Assembly: GCA_014385025.1 (NCBI GenBank) | Contig: JACRTB010000011.1 | Coordinates: forward strand, 1 to 64,000 | Reading direction: 5' to 3' | Source: Yanshouia hominis | Lineage (GTDB): Bacteria; Bacillota; Clostridia; Oscillospirales; Ruminococcaceae | Length of the DNA: 64,000 bases | Program-made: the position numbers and the translations under genes | Shown: positions 1 to 8,462 of the stretch, one piece after another | How the letters are laid out: each line of letters opens with the position of its first letter | How positions within the stretch are numbered: the first letter of the stretch is position 1 | The notes under the pieces: generated by a model | The model's input: only the letters and a program-made list of their open reading frames with translations | The model's database searches: none | What the model was told of the DNA's origin: nothing

Positions 1-1
1 T

Positions 2-130
2 GACAGCCTGCTGAAAATGCTGTATCCGGCGATGATGGATATTACAAAGAAATGGACCGGCAGACGCCAGGACTGAAGCATGATCCACGCTCAACTCGCA
101 GTTTTCTTTTCCGACAGGATGCCGGATTGA
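2..130 (+). pseudogene. IS256-type transposase C-terminal remnant
   Basis: The frame from base 2 reads DSLLKMLYPAMMDITKKW, which resembles the conserved end of mutator/IS256-family transposases (LYLA-x-ITKKW). It meets TGA at 74-76 where the family usually has Trp (QDW), then continues in frame as SMIHAQLAVFFSDRMPD to a second TGA at 128-130. The 5' part lies outside the window. This is read as a decayed transposase tail; no terminal inverted repeat was identified. Confidence 0.55.
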
Positions 131-283
131 GCGGTTGATCCTTGACGCGCGGCATCTCTGCCGCTAATATGACGCCAAGGGAGCGGCCTCCCTGAACACA
201 AGACCGCTCGCTTGAGATAATTTGCTCTATTTGCACTGCATCTGTCCGTTTACACAGAATTCGGGACGCTCCCGATGCAAAAG

Positions 284-480
284 ACGGCTTGTTCAGTGCT
301 TCTTGAGAGGCGCCGGAGCTTCTGCTCCCGCATCGCCGCCCCGCAGCCATAAATTGGCAATTACCCCTCTATTGACAGGTTTTCCATCATCCAAAAATCT
401 TTATGCGCTGCCCGCTTCGCTCTATTCTTGCGGCGAAAGCTTTTTCCCTCACCGGCCGGGCTGGTCGTTCTGTACGCCAA
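284..480 (+). repeat. Dispersed intergenic repeat, copy 1
   Basis: One of five related non-coding copies in the window. The best conserved core is at about 378-475: a stretch like tttccatcatccaaaaatct, then gcgctgcccgcttcgctcta, then gcgaaagctttttccctcac and a cggccgggctgg box. The upstream part, around cttcttgagagg and ctcccgcatcgcc, also matches the other copies. No coding potential is apparent. Confidence 0.6.
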
Positions 481-484
481 AGCC

Positions 485-522
485 CTGAGGAGCCGGCGCC
501 CCTTTCGGCGCCGGCTCCTCAG
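485..522. terminator. Perfect 16-bp hairpin downstream of lipoprotein gene
   Basis: The arms 485-500 and 507-522 are perfectly complementary around a 6-nt loop. The hairpin lies about 65 bases past the stop of the minus-strand lipoprotein gene. Neither side has a strong T-run, so it may be an intrinsic terminator, a 3'-end stabiliser or a repeat. A shorter agccc/gggct hairpin follows at about 524-537. Confidence 0.45.
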
Positions 523-587
523 GAAGCCCTTATGGGGCTTTTCAGGACGTGCCTTTAAGCGCCGGGACGCTCCGCGCCACATCCCGT

Positions 588-2366
588 TCAGGGCTGCGCA
601 CCGTTTTCTCCGTTCCCGCAGTAAGGAAGGGCGACATTCTGCTGCCGGTCCTCATCCCACAAAACCGCGCTTCCGTTCGCCAGCCGAAAATCCGGGCTGT
701 AAGGGCCATAGGCTTTCAGGGAATAGGGGGCCCGCACTCCGGTGTCAAAGGAGCGAAGCAGCTCCCAGTTCTCAGAGTAGACATCCAGCAACAGCGTCTT
801 CGGATCGGTTTCCTCCGAGAAGCTCTCATCGAAGGGGTCAAAATACGGGGTGTGCAGGAGCAGAAACAGCCGGTTTTCCGCGTCATAGCGCAAGTTCAGG
901 AAGCATTCTCCCGCGAGCCGCCCGCCATCCTCTCCGGCCGACAGCACAACGCGCCGTTCCCCGGTTTCGAGACGGCAGCTCTCCACACGGCCGGGATAGC
1001 GCACCACATACTGATTGTCCCATGTGACCGCTTCGTCCGATGCGTTATTGAGCACCCCAAGGCGCACCACACGCCCCGCCTGTCCGTCCCACGCGGCCAA
1101 CTCCTCAAAATAGGCTTCGCCGCCCGAAGCATCTCCGATGCGGTGAACCGAAAACCGTCCGTCCGGGCTGACCGTCAGCGCCGCGCCCATCACATCCTGT
1201 GAATACCGGTATTCGACCGCGGCGGTTCCGCTCTGAAAGTCGAGGCAGTGAAAAATATAGCCCTGCGAGCACATCACCAGCCTGCGGGCCTCGGGGTCGA
1301 GCTCCGCCGGCTCCATCGGATATGCGGCGTTTCCAATCGAAAGGGTCAACAGGTCCAAATCCTCTTTCAGTTCGAGCGAAGCGGTTTTCTCCCCATTTTC
1401 ATACCAATCGTAGAAAAAGACGCCGCCCGGCTCATTGTACTGAAACCGGTAGGTGACCGACACATCACCCGCCAGCACCGCGCCGTCGCAGGGCAGACAC
1501 CGGGCCTCCCCTGAGGCAAGGTCATACCGGACCAGCCGGGCAATATAGCTTTTCTGCAGAAAGGTGAGCACCCCATCCCGGTAATCATTCGGCAGGCAGC
1601 TGCTGACCTCGTTGAGGCGGTACGGCTCCAAATCGGTCACAACCCGTTCGAGAAAGCGCCCGTCCCGGTCAAAGCGCTGGAATTCCATGTGGGCGTCCCG
1701 CGCCCCCACGTCCTCGTTATTCTCAAAGGTCATCCATGGGCGCACCTCGCCGTCGCTGCTCACCGTATAGCTCGAAACCTGATAGATCGCCAGATACTCT
1801 TCCCGCTTGGGGTCAAAGGCAAGGCTTGATATCCGGCAGTTCGGCTCCTGCGGCTGCTGAAAGTCCAGCGCAAAGCCGGTATCGACCCATTCCCCGGTAT
1901 CGACGAAGATCAGCTCTTCATAATTGTTGAAGCAGACGCGTTCCCCGTCCAGCGGGCTGAGAGTGCCCCAGCTCTCCCTGTCCGTATGGTAGCTTCCGAG
2001 GACATGGCCGTCCTCCCCCGGACGGGCGGCGATCACCTGTCCCCGCTCGCGCTGGCCGTAGGACAGCGCCTGCCGGAAGCCGCCGTCCTCCCCGAGCAGA
2101 TAAAGATTCAGCCCCGCCTCCCGCGCGGCCGGGGGAACATCCATCAGCCGCTGGGCGGGAATCACCTCCAGCGCCCGCGGCTTTTTCCGCATGGGAGCTG
2201 TTTTTGCCTGCTTTCCCGGAAGCTCCGAAGGTGCGTCCATCGAGGACGGCTCCGAGACAATCGTTTCCCCTTCCGGCGCCGCCTCATGGGGACGCGGGCC
2301 GCCCCCGCAGGCCGCCAGAAACGCAAGCAGCACCGCCGCCATAAGAATCGTCCTGCTTTTCTTCAT
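588..2366 (-). CDS. Large putative lipoprotein of unknown function
   Basis: Encodes 592 residues. Translation is placed at the ATG at 2366 because an AGAGAGGTGG ribosome site precedes it and the product then begins with a basic start (MKKSRTIL), a hydrophobic run and a LAAC lipobox, giving a Cys-anchored surface lipoprotein. After a short Pro/Glu/Ser-rich linker comes a long, mostly beta-like region with repeated short Gly/Asp/Trp-containing strands, which could be a beta-propeller, but no family was recognised. It is monocistronic, with an inverted repeat downstream, and is divergent from the Rrf2 regulator. Function unknown. Confidence 0.75.
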   Translation of the reverse strand: MKKSRTILMAAVLLAFLAACGGGPRPHEAAPEGETIVSEPSSMDAPSELPGKQAKTAPMRKKPRALEVIPAQRLMDVPPAAREAGLNLYLLGEDGGFRQALSYGQRERGQVIAARPGEDGHVLGSYHTDRESWGTLSPLDGERVCFNNYEELIFVDTGEWVDTGFALDFQQPQEPNCRISSLAFDPKREEYLAIYQVSSYTVSSDGEVRPWMTFENNEDVGARDAHMEFQRFDRDGRFLERVVTDLEPYRLNEVSSCLPNDYRDGVLTFLQKSYIARLVRYDLASGEARCLPCDGAVLAGDVSVTYRFQYNEPGGVFFYDWYENGEKTASLELKEDLDLLTLSIGNAAYPMEPAELDPEARRLVMCSQGYIFHCLDFQSGTAAVEYRYSQDVMGAALTVSPDGRFSVHRIGDASGGEAYFEELAAWDGQAGRVVRLGVLNNASDEAVTWDNQYVVRYPGRVESCRLETGERRVVLSAGEDGGRLAGECFLNLRYDAENRLFLLLHTPYFDPFDESFSEETDPKTLLLDVYSENWELLRSFDTGVRAPYSLKAYGPYSPDFRLANGSAVLWDEDRQQNVALPYCGNGENGAQP

Positions 2367-2523
2367 GCCGCCACCTCTCTTTGAAAGTCCGTCGATTTTC
2401 AGACAGTATAGCACAGGCTCTTTTCCCTCACAATTGCGGCCCGTCCTTTTCCCCGTTCTGCCCAATTTGTCATTCCATTTTCTGTGACTGTGTCCAAAGA
2501 TCAGAAAATCCGTTCTTTTAATC

Positions 2524-2552
2524 TTGACAAATTTTATCCAAAATGGTACGAT
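2524..2552 (+). promoter_or_regulatory. SigA-type promoter of the Rrf2 gene
   Basis: TTGACA at 2524-2529, a 17-bp spacer and TACGAT at 2547-2552 form a near-consensus vegetative promoter. The expected start near 2559 leaves about 30 nt of leader before the chosen TTG codon. Rrf2 regulators often repress their own promoter, so the operator may overlap this site; no clear palindrome was found. Confidence 0.75.
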
Positions 2553-2590
2553 AAAGCCATCCTATTTCATACTGAAGTGGAGTGATTTCG

Positions 2591-2998
2591 TTGCTGATCA
2601 CAAGGGAGGCCGATTATGCCCTGCGGATTCTCCGTACCCTCTCGGAAGGCGGACAGGTTACGGCCGCCGAGATCACGCAGCGGGAGCTGATTCCCCGGCA
2701 GTTTGCCTATAAGATTCTACGCAAGCTTTCGCGGGCCGGGATCATCGCCGTCAACCGGGGAGCCGAAGGCGGGTGCCGTCTTGCGGCTGATCTCCGGGAA
2801 AAATCCCTCTTCGATTTGATGGCCGCGCTGGATCTGGTTGAACTGGTCAACGCCTGTATGGCGCCGGGATATCAATGCTCCTGGCGGCAAAGCTGCGGCA
2901 GAGACTGCAAAATCCACAGCCGGCTGGCGGAAATCCAGCGGTCGCTGGACCAGGAGCTGCGCCGGCACAGCCTTGCGGCAATCCTTTCCGGTGAATGA
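2591..2998 (+). CDS. Rrf2 family transcriptional regulator
   Basis: Encodes 135 residues, normal for Rrf2/IscR/NsrR-type winged-helix regulators. TTG at 2591 is preferred over GTG at 2582: a GGAG lies 8 nt upstream, and the product then starts MLITREADYALRILR, the typical family N terminus. The recognition helix region carries RQFAYKILRKLSRAGI and the wing GAEGGCRL. The C-terminal loop has four cysteines (C-x7-C-x5-C-x3-C), compatible with an Fe-S or redox/NO-sensing site, although Cys patterns vary in this family. It sits directly upstream of a rubredoxin-fused flavoenzyme and a flavodiiron protein, so it probably controls them in response to oxygen, NO or iron-sulfur status. Confidence 0.85.
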   Translation: MLITREADYALRILRTLSEGGQVTAAEITQRELIPRQFAYKILRKLSRAGIIAVNRGAEGGCRLAADLREKSLFDLMAALDLVELVNACMAPGYQCSWRQSCGRDCKIHSRLAEIQRSLDQELRRHSLAAILSGE

Positions 2999-3113
2999 AA
3001 GGGAAAGCCGGACGATATTTTTTCTTGAAAGTGGATAAAAATTATCTGATATCGTTTTTCTATTTTTTACCGTATACACAGAAAAAGCATAACAGTATAA
3101 AGGAGGATGACCC

Positions 3114-5030
3114 ATGTTGTTTCAAACAACCCCGGCGCATGAAGAGCTCCGTGCCAAAATCAGACAGTTCGCGGAAAATGAAATCAAGCCAATCGCCTTC
3201 CTGCTTGACCAGAACAACGAGTTTCCCGACGAGGCAATCCGGCATCTGGGAGAGATGGGGCTGATGGGCATTCCCTACCCCGTGGAATACGGCGGCGCGG
3301 GGCTGGACGCTCTGAGCTACGCCATCGCGGTGGAGGAGCTTGCCCGGGTTGACGGCGGCGCGGGAGTCATTCTTTCGGCCCATGTTTCCCTCGGCTCATG
3401 GCCGATTTTTGCCTTTGGCAGCGAAGAACAGAAGAAAAAATATCTTGTTCCGCTCGCACGCGGCGAAAAGATCGGCGCCTTCGGACTGACCGAGCCGAAC
3501 GCCGGTTCCGACGCGGGCGGCACCGAGACAACCGCCGTATTGAAAGGGGACTACTACCTGCTCAACGGCGGCAAAATCTTCATCACCAACGCGCCCAAGG
3601 CGGATACCTATGTCGTCTTCGCGGTCACCACTCCGGATATCGGCACCCGCGGAATCTCCGCCTTCATCGTCGAAAAGGGATGGGAAGGCTTTTCCTACGG
3701 GGATCATTACGACAAGATGGGAATCCGTTCTTCCGCTACCGCCGAGCTGATCTTCAACAATGTCAAGGTCCCCAAGGAAAACCTGCTCGGCAAGGAAGGG
3801 GACGGCTTCAAAATTGCGATGGCCACCCTCGACGGCGGGCGGATCGGCATTGCGGCCCAGGCGCTGGGCATCGCGCAGGGCGCGTTTGAACACGCGCTCG
3901 CCCACGCCAAGGAACGGGTCCAGTTCGGAAAGCCGATCGCCTTTCAGCAGGCGATTTCCTTCAAGATCGCGGACATGGCCACCAAGCTGCGCTGCGCGCG
4001 GTTTTTGATCTACAGCGCGGCCGAGCTCAAGGAACATCACGAGCCCTATGGAATGGAATCGGCCATGGCCAAGCAATATGCCTCCGACATTGCGCTGGAG
4101 GTCACCAACGACGCCCTTCAGATCTTCGGCGGCAGCGGCTATCTCAAGGGGATGGAGGTCGAGCGCGCCTACCGCGATGCAAAAATCACTACCATTTACG
4201 AGGGTACCAACGAGATTCAGCGGGTTGTCATCGCTTCCCATCTGATTGGAAAGCCTCCGAAAGCGTCCTCCGACGGCGGAAAAGTCCTCAAAAAGCCCGC
4301 CCCGGTCACCGGCCTGCGCAAGAAGCAGCTCTTTCAGGAAGGACCCGCCGCCGACCGGGTCGCCGCACTGGCGGCGGCTCTGCGCAAGGACGGGCATGAC
4401 TTTTCGGTGGGCATCCCGATCGACACCCCCATCGCCGAGGCGGAGCGGGTTGTTTCGGCCGGCAAGGGCATCGGCGCCAAGGAAAACATGAAGCTCATCG
4501 AGGCGCTGGCCATCCAGGCCGGAGCGGCGATCGGCTCCTCCCGTCCGGTTGCGGAAAGCCTCAAGTACCTCCCGCTCAACCGCTATGTCGGGATGTCCGG
4601 GCAGAAATTCTCCGGCAACCTCTATATCGCCTGCGGCATTTCCGGCGCGGTCCAGCATCTCAAGGGCATCAAGGACGCGGCGACGATTGTGGCGATCAAC
4701 CGGGACGTCAACGCCCCCATCTTTAAGAACTGCGACTATGGCATCGTCGGGGATCTCATGGAGATTCTGCCCCTGCTGACCGCCGCGCTCGACAGCGGCG
4801 AGCCCAAGGCTCCCGCTCCGCCCATGATCAAGATGAAGCGCCCGGATCCGCCGCGTCCCGCGCCCATCGGCAAGACCTACGTCTGCCTCGGCTGCGGATA
4901 CCGGTACGACCCCGAGCTGGGCGATCCGGAAAACGGCATCGCTCCCGGAACCCTGTTCGAGAAGCTCCCCGAGGATTGGGTCTGCCCGGAATGCTCCACT
5001 GCCAAAAAACATTTTGTCGCGGAATCATAA
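3114..5030 (+). CDS. Acyl-CoA dehydrogenase / ETF-alpha / rubredoxin triple fusion
   Basis: Encodes 638 residues in three modules. Residues 1-380 form a complete FAD acyl-CoA dehydrogenase, including the [12 protein letters not shown] region and the catalytic-base motif YEGTNE (Glu363). Residues about 405-560 match the C-terminal FAD-binding half of electron-transfer flavoprotein alpha ([34 protein letters not shown]). Residues 588-632 are a rubredoxin with CLGC (591-594) and CPEC (624-627). No ETF-beta gene is nearby. The layout suggests electrons pass from acyl-CoA through both flavins to the rubredoxin iron within one chain, then to the flavodiiron protein encoded 124 bp downstream. GGAGG precedes the ATG. 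The domains are clear; the electron route is inferred. Confidence 0.9.
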   Translation: MLFQTTPAHEELRAKIRQFAENEIKPIAFLLDQNNEFPDEAIRHLGEMGLMGIPYPVEYGGAGLDALSYAIAVEELARVDGGAGVILSAHVSLGSWPIFAFGSEEQKKKYLVPLARGEKIGAFGLTEPNAGSDAGGTETTAVLKGDYYLLNGGKIFITNAPKADTYVVFAVTTPDIGTRGISAFIVEKGWEGFSYGDHYDKMGIRSSATAELIFNNVKVPKENLLGKEGDGFKIAMATLDGGRIGIAAQALGIAQGAFEHALAHAKERVQFGKPIAFQQAISFKIADMATKLRCARFLIYSAAELKEHHEPYGMESAMAKQYASDIALEVTNDALQIFGGSGYLKGMEVERAYRDAKITTIYEGTNEIQRVVIASHLIGKPPKASSDGGKVLKKPAPVTGLRKKQLFQEGPAADRVAALAAALRKDGHDFSVGIPIDTPIAEAERVVSAGKGIGAKENMKLIEALAIQAGAAIGSSRPVAESLKYLPLNRYVGMSGQKFSGNLYIACGISGAVQHLKGIKDAATIVAINRDVNAPIFKNCDYGIVGDLMEILPLLTAALDSGEPKAPAPPMIKMKRPDPPRPAPIGKTYVCLGCGYRYDPELGDPENGIAPGTLFEKLPEDWVCPECSTAKKHFVAES

Positions 5031-5048
5031 GCCGCATAAAAGCGCTGC

Positions 5049-5140
5049 GCCGCTTCCCCGGCCATCGAACGGATCAGAACCTTTTGTATGTCCGCAAGGA
5101 GGCGGCCATGCGGTGCCGCTTCCCCGGCCAGCGAACGGAT
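5049..5140 (+). repeat. 26-bp direct repeat pair between fusion gene and flavodiiron gene
   Basis: Bases 5049-5074 and 5115-5140 are near-identical (gccgcttccccggcc, then a-t/g-cgaacggat). The second copy abuts the AAGGAGG ribosome site of the next gene. It may be a small duplication or a regulatory repeat; there is no evidence of coding. Confidence 0.6.
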
Positions 5141-5154
5141 AAGGAGGAAAGACA

Positions 5155-6378
5155 ATGTATTGTGTCCGCCATGTAACCGAAGACCTCTACTGGGTCGGTG
5201 CAAACGACCACCGCCTGACCCTTTTTGAGAATATCCACCCGATTCCCCGCGGGGTTTCCTACAACGCCTATCTGCTGCTCGACGAGCGGACTGTGCTCTT
5301 CGACACCGTGGACTGGTCGGCCTGCCGCCAGCTGCTTGAAAATCTCGAACACCTGCTCGCGGGACGGACGCTTGACTACCTCGTGATCAACCACATGGAG
5401 CCGGACCACGGCGCCTCTCTCGAAGAGGTTCTGCTGCGCTGGCCCAATGCCGGAATCATCGCCACGGAAAAAGCCTTCATGCTGATGCGCCAGTTCGGGT
5501 TCCAGATCGACGGCCATGAGCAGATTGAGGTGAAGGAGGGCGATACCCGGTGCTTCGGCAGGCATACCGTCACCTTTATTTCCGCCCCGATGGTCCACTG
5601 GCCCGAGGCGATGGCAACCCTCGACCTCACCAGCGGCGCGCTTTTCTCCGCCGACGCCTTTGGCTCCTTCGGTGCTCTCGACGGCAAGCTTTTCAACGAT
5701 GAGGTCAACTTTGACCGCGACTGGCTCGATGACGCGCGCCGCTATTACACCAACATCGTTGGCAAATACGGCCCGCAGGTGCAGGTCCTGCTCAAAAAGG
5801 CCGGCGCCGTCCTCAATCAGATCAAGATCATCTGCCCCCTGCATGGTCCGGTCTGGCGCAGCGACCTCGAATATCTGATCGGCAAATACAATCTCTGGAG
5901 CCGTTATGAGCCGGAGGAAAAGGGCGTTATGATCGCTTACGCCTCGATGTACGGGAACACCGAAGCTGCCGCTCAGGCCCTTGCCGCGCGCCTCTGCGAT
6001 AAAGGGATGCACAGGGTCGTCCTTTACGATGTGTCGAACACCCATGTCTCCACCCTCATTTCCGAGGCGTTCAAGTACAGCCATCTGGTCCTCGCCTCAG
6101 TGACCTACAATCTCGGCATCTATCCCGTCATGCACAGCTTTCTTTCTGATATGAAGGCGCTCAACCTTCAGAAGCGCACCGTCGCTCTTGTGGAAAACGG
6201 CTCCTGGGCCTGTAAATCCGGCGATCTGATGCAGAAATTTATTGAGAACGAGCTGAAAAACATGACAGTGCTGGGCGAGCGCCTCTCGATGGCCTCCTCG
6301 CTGCGCCCCGACCGCTCCGCCGAGCTGGAGTCGCTGGCCAATGCGATTTTGGAATCACTTGCCGGCGCCGCAGAATAG
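5155..6378 (+). CDS. Flavodiiron protein (FprA-type A-flavoprotein)
   Basis: Encodes 407 residues, the standard class-A flavodiiron length. The metallo-beta-lactamase-like half holds all expected diiron ligands: H80-x-E82-x-D84-H85 (HMEPDH), H148, D167 and H230. The flavodoxin half starts near residue 257 with the FMN phosphate loop ASMYGNTE and includes ENGSW near residue 345. These cytoplasmic enzymes reduce O2 to water and/or NO to N2O using rubredoxin as donor, which fits the rubredoxin domain of the preceding gene. AAGGAGG lies 9 nt before the ATG. The two genes are probably cotranscribed under the Rrf2 regulator. O2 versus NO preference cannot be read from the sequence. Confidence 0.95.
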   Translation: MYCVRHVTEDLYWVGANDHRLTLFENIHPIPRGVSYNAYLLLDERTVLFDTVDWSACRQLLENLEHLLAGRTLDYLVINHMEPDHGASLEEVLLRWPNAGIIATEKAFMLMRQFGFQIDGHEQIEVKEGDTRCFGRHTVTFISAPMVHWPEAMATLDLTSGALFSADAFGSFGALDGKLFNDEVNFDRDWLDDARRYYTNIVGKYGPQVQVLLKKAGAVLNQIKIICPLHGPVWRSDLEYLIGKYNLWSRYEPEEKGVMIAYASMYGNTEAAAQALAARLCDKGMHRVVLYDVSNTHVSTLISEAFKYSHLVLASVTYNLGIYPVMHSFLSDMKALNLQKRTVALVENGSWACKSGDLMQKFIENELKNMTVLGERLSMASSLRPDRSAELESLANAILESLAGAAE

Positions 6379-6443
6379 GCTTACAGCCCACGAGGCTGGC
6401 GGTTCGGTTCATCGAAGCGATCGTCAGGCTCTCCGGTGAATCC

Positions 6444-6672
6444 GGAGGCTTGAGTCAGCCCCAAAGGACTTCGTGCCGGCAAGTCTCTCAAGTGCCGAAA
6501 ACTCCTCATCATACATCGTCCGCCCCGCGGCCCATAAACGGGGCATGGCCGTTCTATCGGCAGGTTTCCCCTCATCCGGAGATTCTTGTTCGCTGCCCGT
6601 TTCGCCCTGTTCTTGCAGCGGGAGCATTTTATCCTTACCGGCAGGGCCGGCGGTTCCGCTCACCAAAGTGTC
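6444..6672 (+). repeat. Dispersed intergenic repeat, copy 2
   Basis: It shares the order of boxes seen in copy 1: cttgagtcagccccaaagga, gccggcaagtctctcaag, cataaacggg, cctcatccggagattcttg, cgctgcccgtttcgccctgt and accggcagggccggcgg. A further tail-like fragment (ggttcggttcatcgaagcga) lies just upstream at about 6402-6421. It fills most of the gap between the convergent flavodiiron and ThrE-type genes. Confidence 0.65.
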
Positions 6673-6677
6673 AGAAA

Positions 6678-6721
6678 AGAATACGCCGCCAAATGCATTT
6701 TTGCATTTGGCGGCGTATTCT
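6678..6721. terminator. Bidirectional intrinsic terminator
   Basis: A perfect 20-bp stem (6678-6697 with 6702-6721) and a TTTT loop are followed by TTCTTTG on the plus side and, on the minus strand, by TTTCTGA. It lies between the flavodiiron gene (plus) and the ThrE-type pair (minus), so it can serve both. Confidence 0.75.
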
Positions 6722-6851
6722 TTCTTTGCTTTTGCAGGGAAACTCCTTTGCCGTTTCGGCACAGGCTTCATGTGAAGCCATCGTGGGAGCTTTTTCGGCC
6801 GCATTTTCAAGCGTGCCCCCGGCTGATTTTCCAAAAGCTTTCCGGTCCAAC

Positions 6852-7280
6852 CTATCGGGAAGGGCGTGCCAGATGCCGAAGAAAGATCAGCCGCATCGCC
6901 GACGAGGCGGCGACCACACCGAGGGCGATCGCGCCGGTAACACTCATCGCCAGCAGACCAGTGGAAAGAAAGAGGTCCGTTTCCCCGTTGAGAGCATGCA
7001 GCATCGCCTGATAGATGGAGCCGCCCGGCACCAGCGGGATCAGCGCGGGGGTCAGATAGACCGGAACAGGCGCGCGCTGGGTGCGCGCCATGATCTCGGC
7101 ATAAGCGGTGATGGACAGGCTCGCGATAAAATTCTGCATCATCGGGCCCTGCGCGGCGGCAAGGGTGTAAAACAGCCAGCCGATTCCGCCGCCGGCGGCC
7201 GCCGCAAAGAGCTTTCTGCCGCGCAGGTTAAAAAAGACGCCGAAGCCGAGCGAAGCCAGCGCCGCATAAAAAACCTCCAT
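6852..7280 (-). CDS. ThrE-type exporter, C-terminal subunit (ThrE_2/DUF3815-like)
   Basis: Encodes 142 residues from the ATG at 7280, which overlaps the stop of the preceding gene (TGATG), so translation is probably coupled. Four or five hydrophobic segments and the conserved region PVPVYLTPALIPLVPGGSIYQAM are typical of the small integral-membrane half of split ThrE-like amino-acid exporters. The product should pair with the larger partner encoded immediately upstream. The substrate (threonine/serine or another small metabolite) cannot be told from sequence. Confidence 0.85.
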   Translation of the reverse strand: MEVFYAALASLGFGVFFNLRGRKLFAAAAGGGIGWLFYTLAAAQGPMMQNFIASLSITAYAEIMARTQRAPVPVYLTPALIPLVPGGSIYQAMLHALNGETDLFLSTGLLAMSVTGAIALGVVAASSAMRLIFLRHLARPSR

Positions 7281-8047
7281 CACATCACCCCCATGGTCAG
7301 CCAGCGCCAAACCGCCAGGGAGCACATGACTCCGATCGCCACGCAGGTGGCGACAAGCAGAGCCTCGGCGCTCTTCATCACGCCGGTCACAAGGTCCCCG
7401 GCGATGAGGTCGCGCATCGAATTGGTCATCAGCAGTCCCGGAACCAAAAGCATCAGCACACTGATGATGACGGTGTCCCGTTCGAGGCCCCGCCAAACCA
7501 GCGAGCAAAGCCCCGCGCCGAGGACACAGGCCGCTCCGCCGAGAATATTGCTCAAGGTGGAGCCTCCGTCGGTCCGCTCCATGACCGTCGCCACAAAACG
7601 CACCGCAACCCCCACCACGAGCGCGGCGGCCGCTTCAGGAATTCCGCCGCCGAAAAGGAGCGCGAAGGCTCCCGCTCCCAGCGCCGCCGCCGCGAGCTGC
7701 TGACGCAGGGAATAGCGGGGCAGATTTCTGATTTTTCCCAGCTCTGCAAGAATTTCCGCTTCCTCCGGGCATCGCGCGCAGATGTGGCGTGCAAGGGCGT
7801 TAAGCGCATCGACCCGGGCGAGATTGCTGTCGCTGTGGTAAACTCGTCTGGTCTGGGTGAAGGTGTGCCCCTCCCCATCGCCGATGGTGACCACCAGACT
7901 TGCGGGAATGGCAAAGACGTCGGCGCGGGCGCCGTAAGCGGCGGCGATCCGGCAGATGGTGTCCTCAACCCGGTGAATCTCCGCGCCGCTGGTCAGAAGC
8001 TGAAATCCGATCTCGGTTGTAATGTCGCTGAGCCTTTTGATGTCCAT
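7280..8047 (-). CDS. ThrE-type exporter, N-terminal subunit (ThrE/DUF1212-like)
   Basis: Encodes 255 residues from the ATG at 8047, preceded by AAAGGAC. The soluble N-terminal region (TTEIGFQLLTSGAEIHRVED, then a VVTIGDG strand) matches the cytoplasmic hydrolase-like part of ThrE proteins. About five membrane segments follow, with a VPGLLMTNSMRDL motif. Together with the overlapping downstream gene it forms a two-gene split ThrE exporter, a common arrangement in Firmicutes. The open frame continues upstream through the 80-bp tandem repeats, but that extension is rejected as non-coding. Confidence 0.88.
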   Translation of the reverse strand: MDIKRLSDITTEIGFQLLTSGAEIHRVEDTICRIAAAYGARADVFAIPASLVVTIGDGEGHTFTQTRRVYHSDSNLARVDALNALARHICARCPEEAEILAELGKIRNLPRYSLRQQLAAAALGAGAFALLFGGGIPEAAAALVVGVAVRFVATVMERTDGGSTLSNILGGAACVLGAGLCSLVWRGLERDTVIISVLMLLVPGLLMTNSMRDLIAGDLVTGVMKSAEALLVATCVAIGVMCSLAVWRWLTMGVM

Positions 8048-8140
8048 CCCGTTCTGTCCTTTCAAAAGTCGAAGCTTCAACGCTATTATAATCGCTTTTC
8101 TCCAAAAAGAACAGGGGCCGCTGCATTTTTGAACAGTCCC

Positions 8141-8402
8141 AAATTGTGCGGGCAGCAAAAGGCGAGCCGCAAGCAGAAGAAGGGGATTTATGCGGAGGGA
8201 CGGTGTGAGCGGACGGCCGCAGGCGATGCGGTCAACAAAAGGCGAGCCGCAAGCAGAAAGAGGGGATTTATACGGAGGGTCGGTGTGAGCGGACAGCCGC
8301 GGGTTGTACGGACCACAAAAAGCGAGCCGCAAGCAGAAAGAGGGAGATTTATGCGGAGGGACGGTGTGAGCGGGCAGCCGCGGGTTGTGCGGCCTGCACA
8401 AA
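8141..8402. repeat. 80-bp tandem repeat, three copies plus a partial
   Basis: Copies begin at 8161, 8241 and 8321, each starting g/agcgagccgcaagcagaa and containing ggatttatgcggagg and gacggtgtgagcgg. A partial copy (aattgtgcgggcagcaaaa) precedes them. The 80-base period is not a multiple of three, which argues against protein coding. The array lies upstream of the minus-strand ThrE pair and downstream of the amidohydrolase gene. Confidence 0.9.
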
Positions 8403-8462
8403 AGTGTGGACCCAGCGGGTAACAGAGCGAATGAGGCGGCGGTGCATGTCCGCTCCGCTTTT

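Noticed and set aside
428-1202. Two 199-217 codon plus-strand frames
   Set aside because: They are antisense to the lipoprotein gene, Arg/Pro/Ser-rich and without start signals.
2582-2590. GTG start for the Rrf2 gene
   Set aside because: It lies within the ribosome site used by the TTG at 2591 and adds three residues absent from the family N terminus.
3396-5012. 538-codon open frame antisense to the acyl-CoA dehydrogenase fusion
   Set aside because: No ribosome site or family motifs; it mirrors codon bias of the clearly real plus-strand gene. The same applies to long antisense frames over pckG (23516-24913), the V-ATPase genes, the catalase-fold gene and the dacF-like gene.
8048-8401. N-terminal extension of the ThrE-type subunit through the tandem repeats
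   Set aside because: The 80-bp period is not a codon multiple, the translated repeat is low-complexity Pro/His/Arg, and a proper start with a ribosome site exists at 8047.
8141-8402. CRISPR array
   Set aside because: The units are uniform 80-bp repeats with no short repeat/unique spacer alternation, and no cas genes are present.
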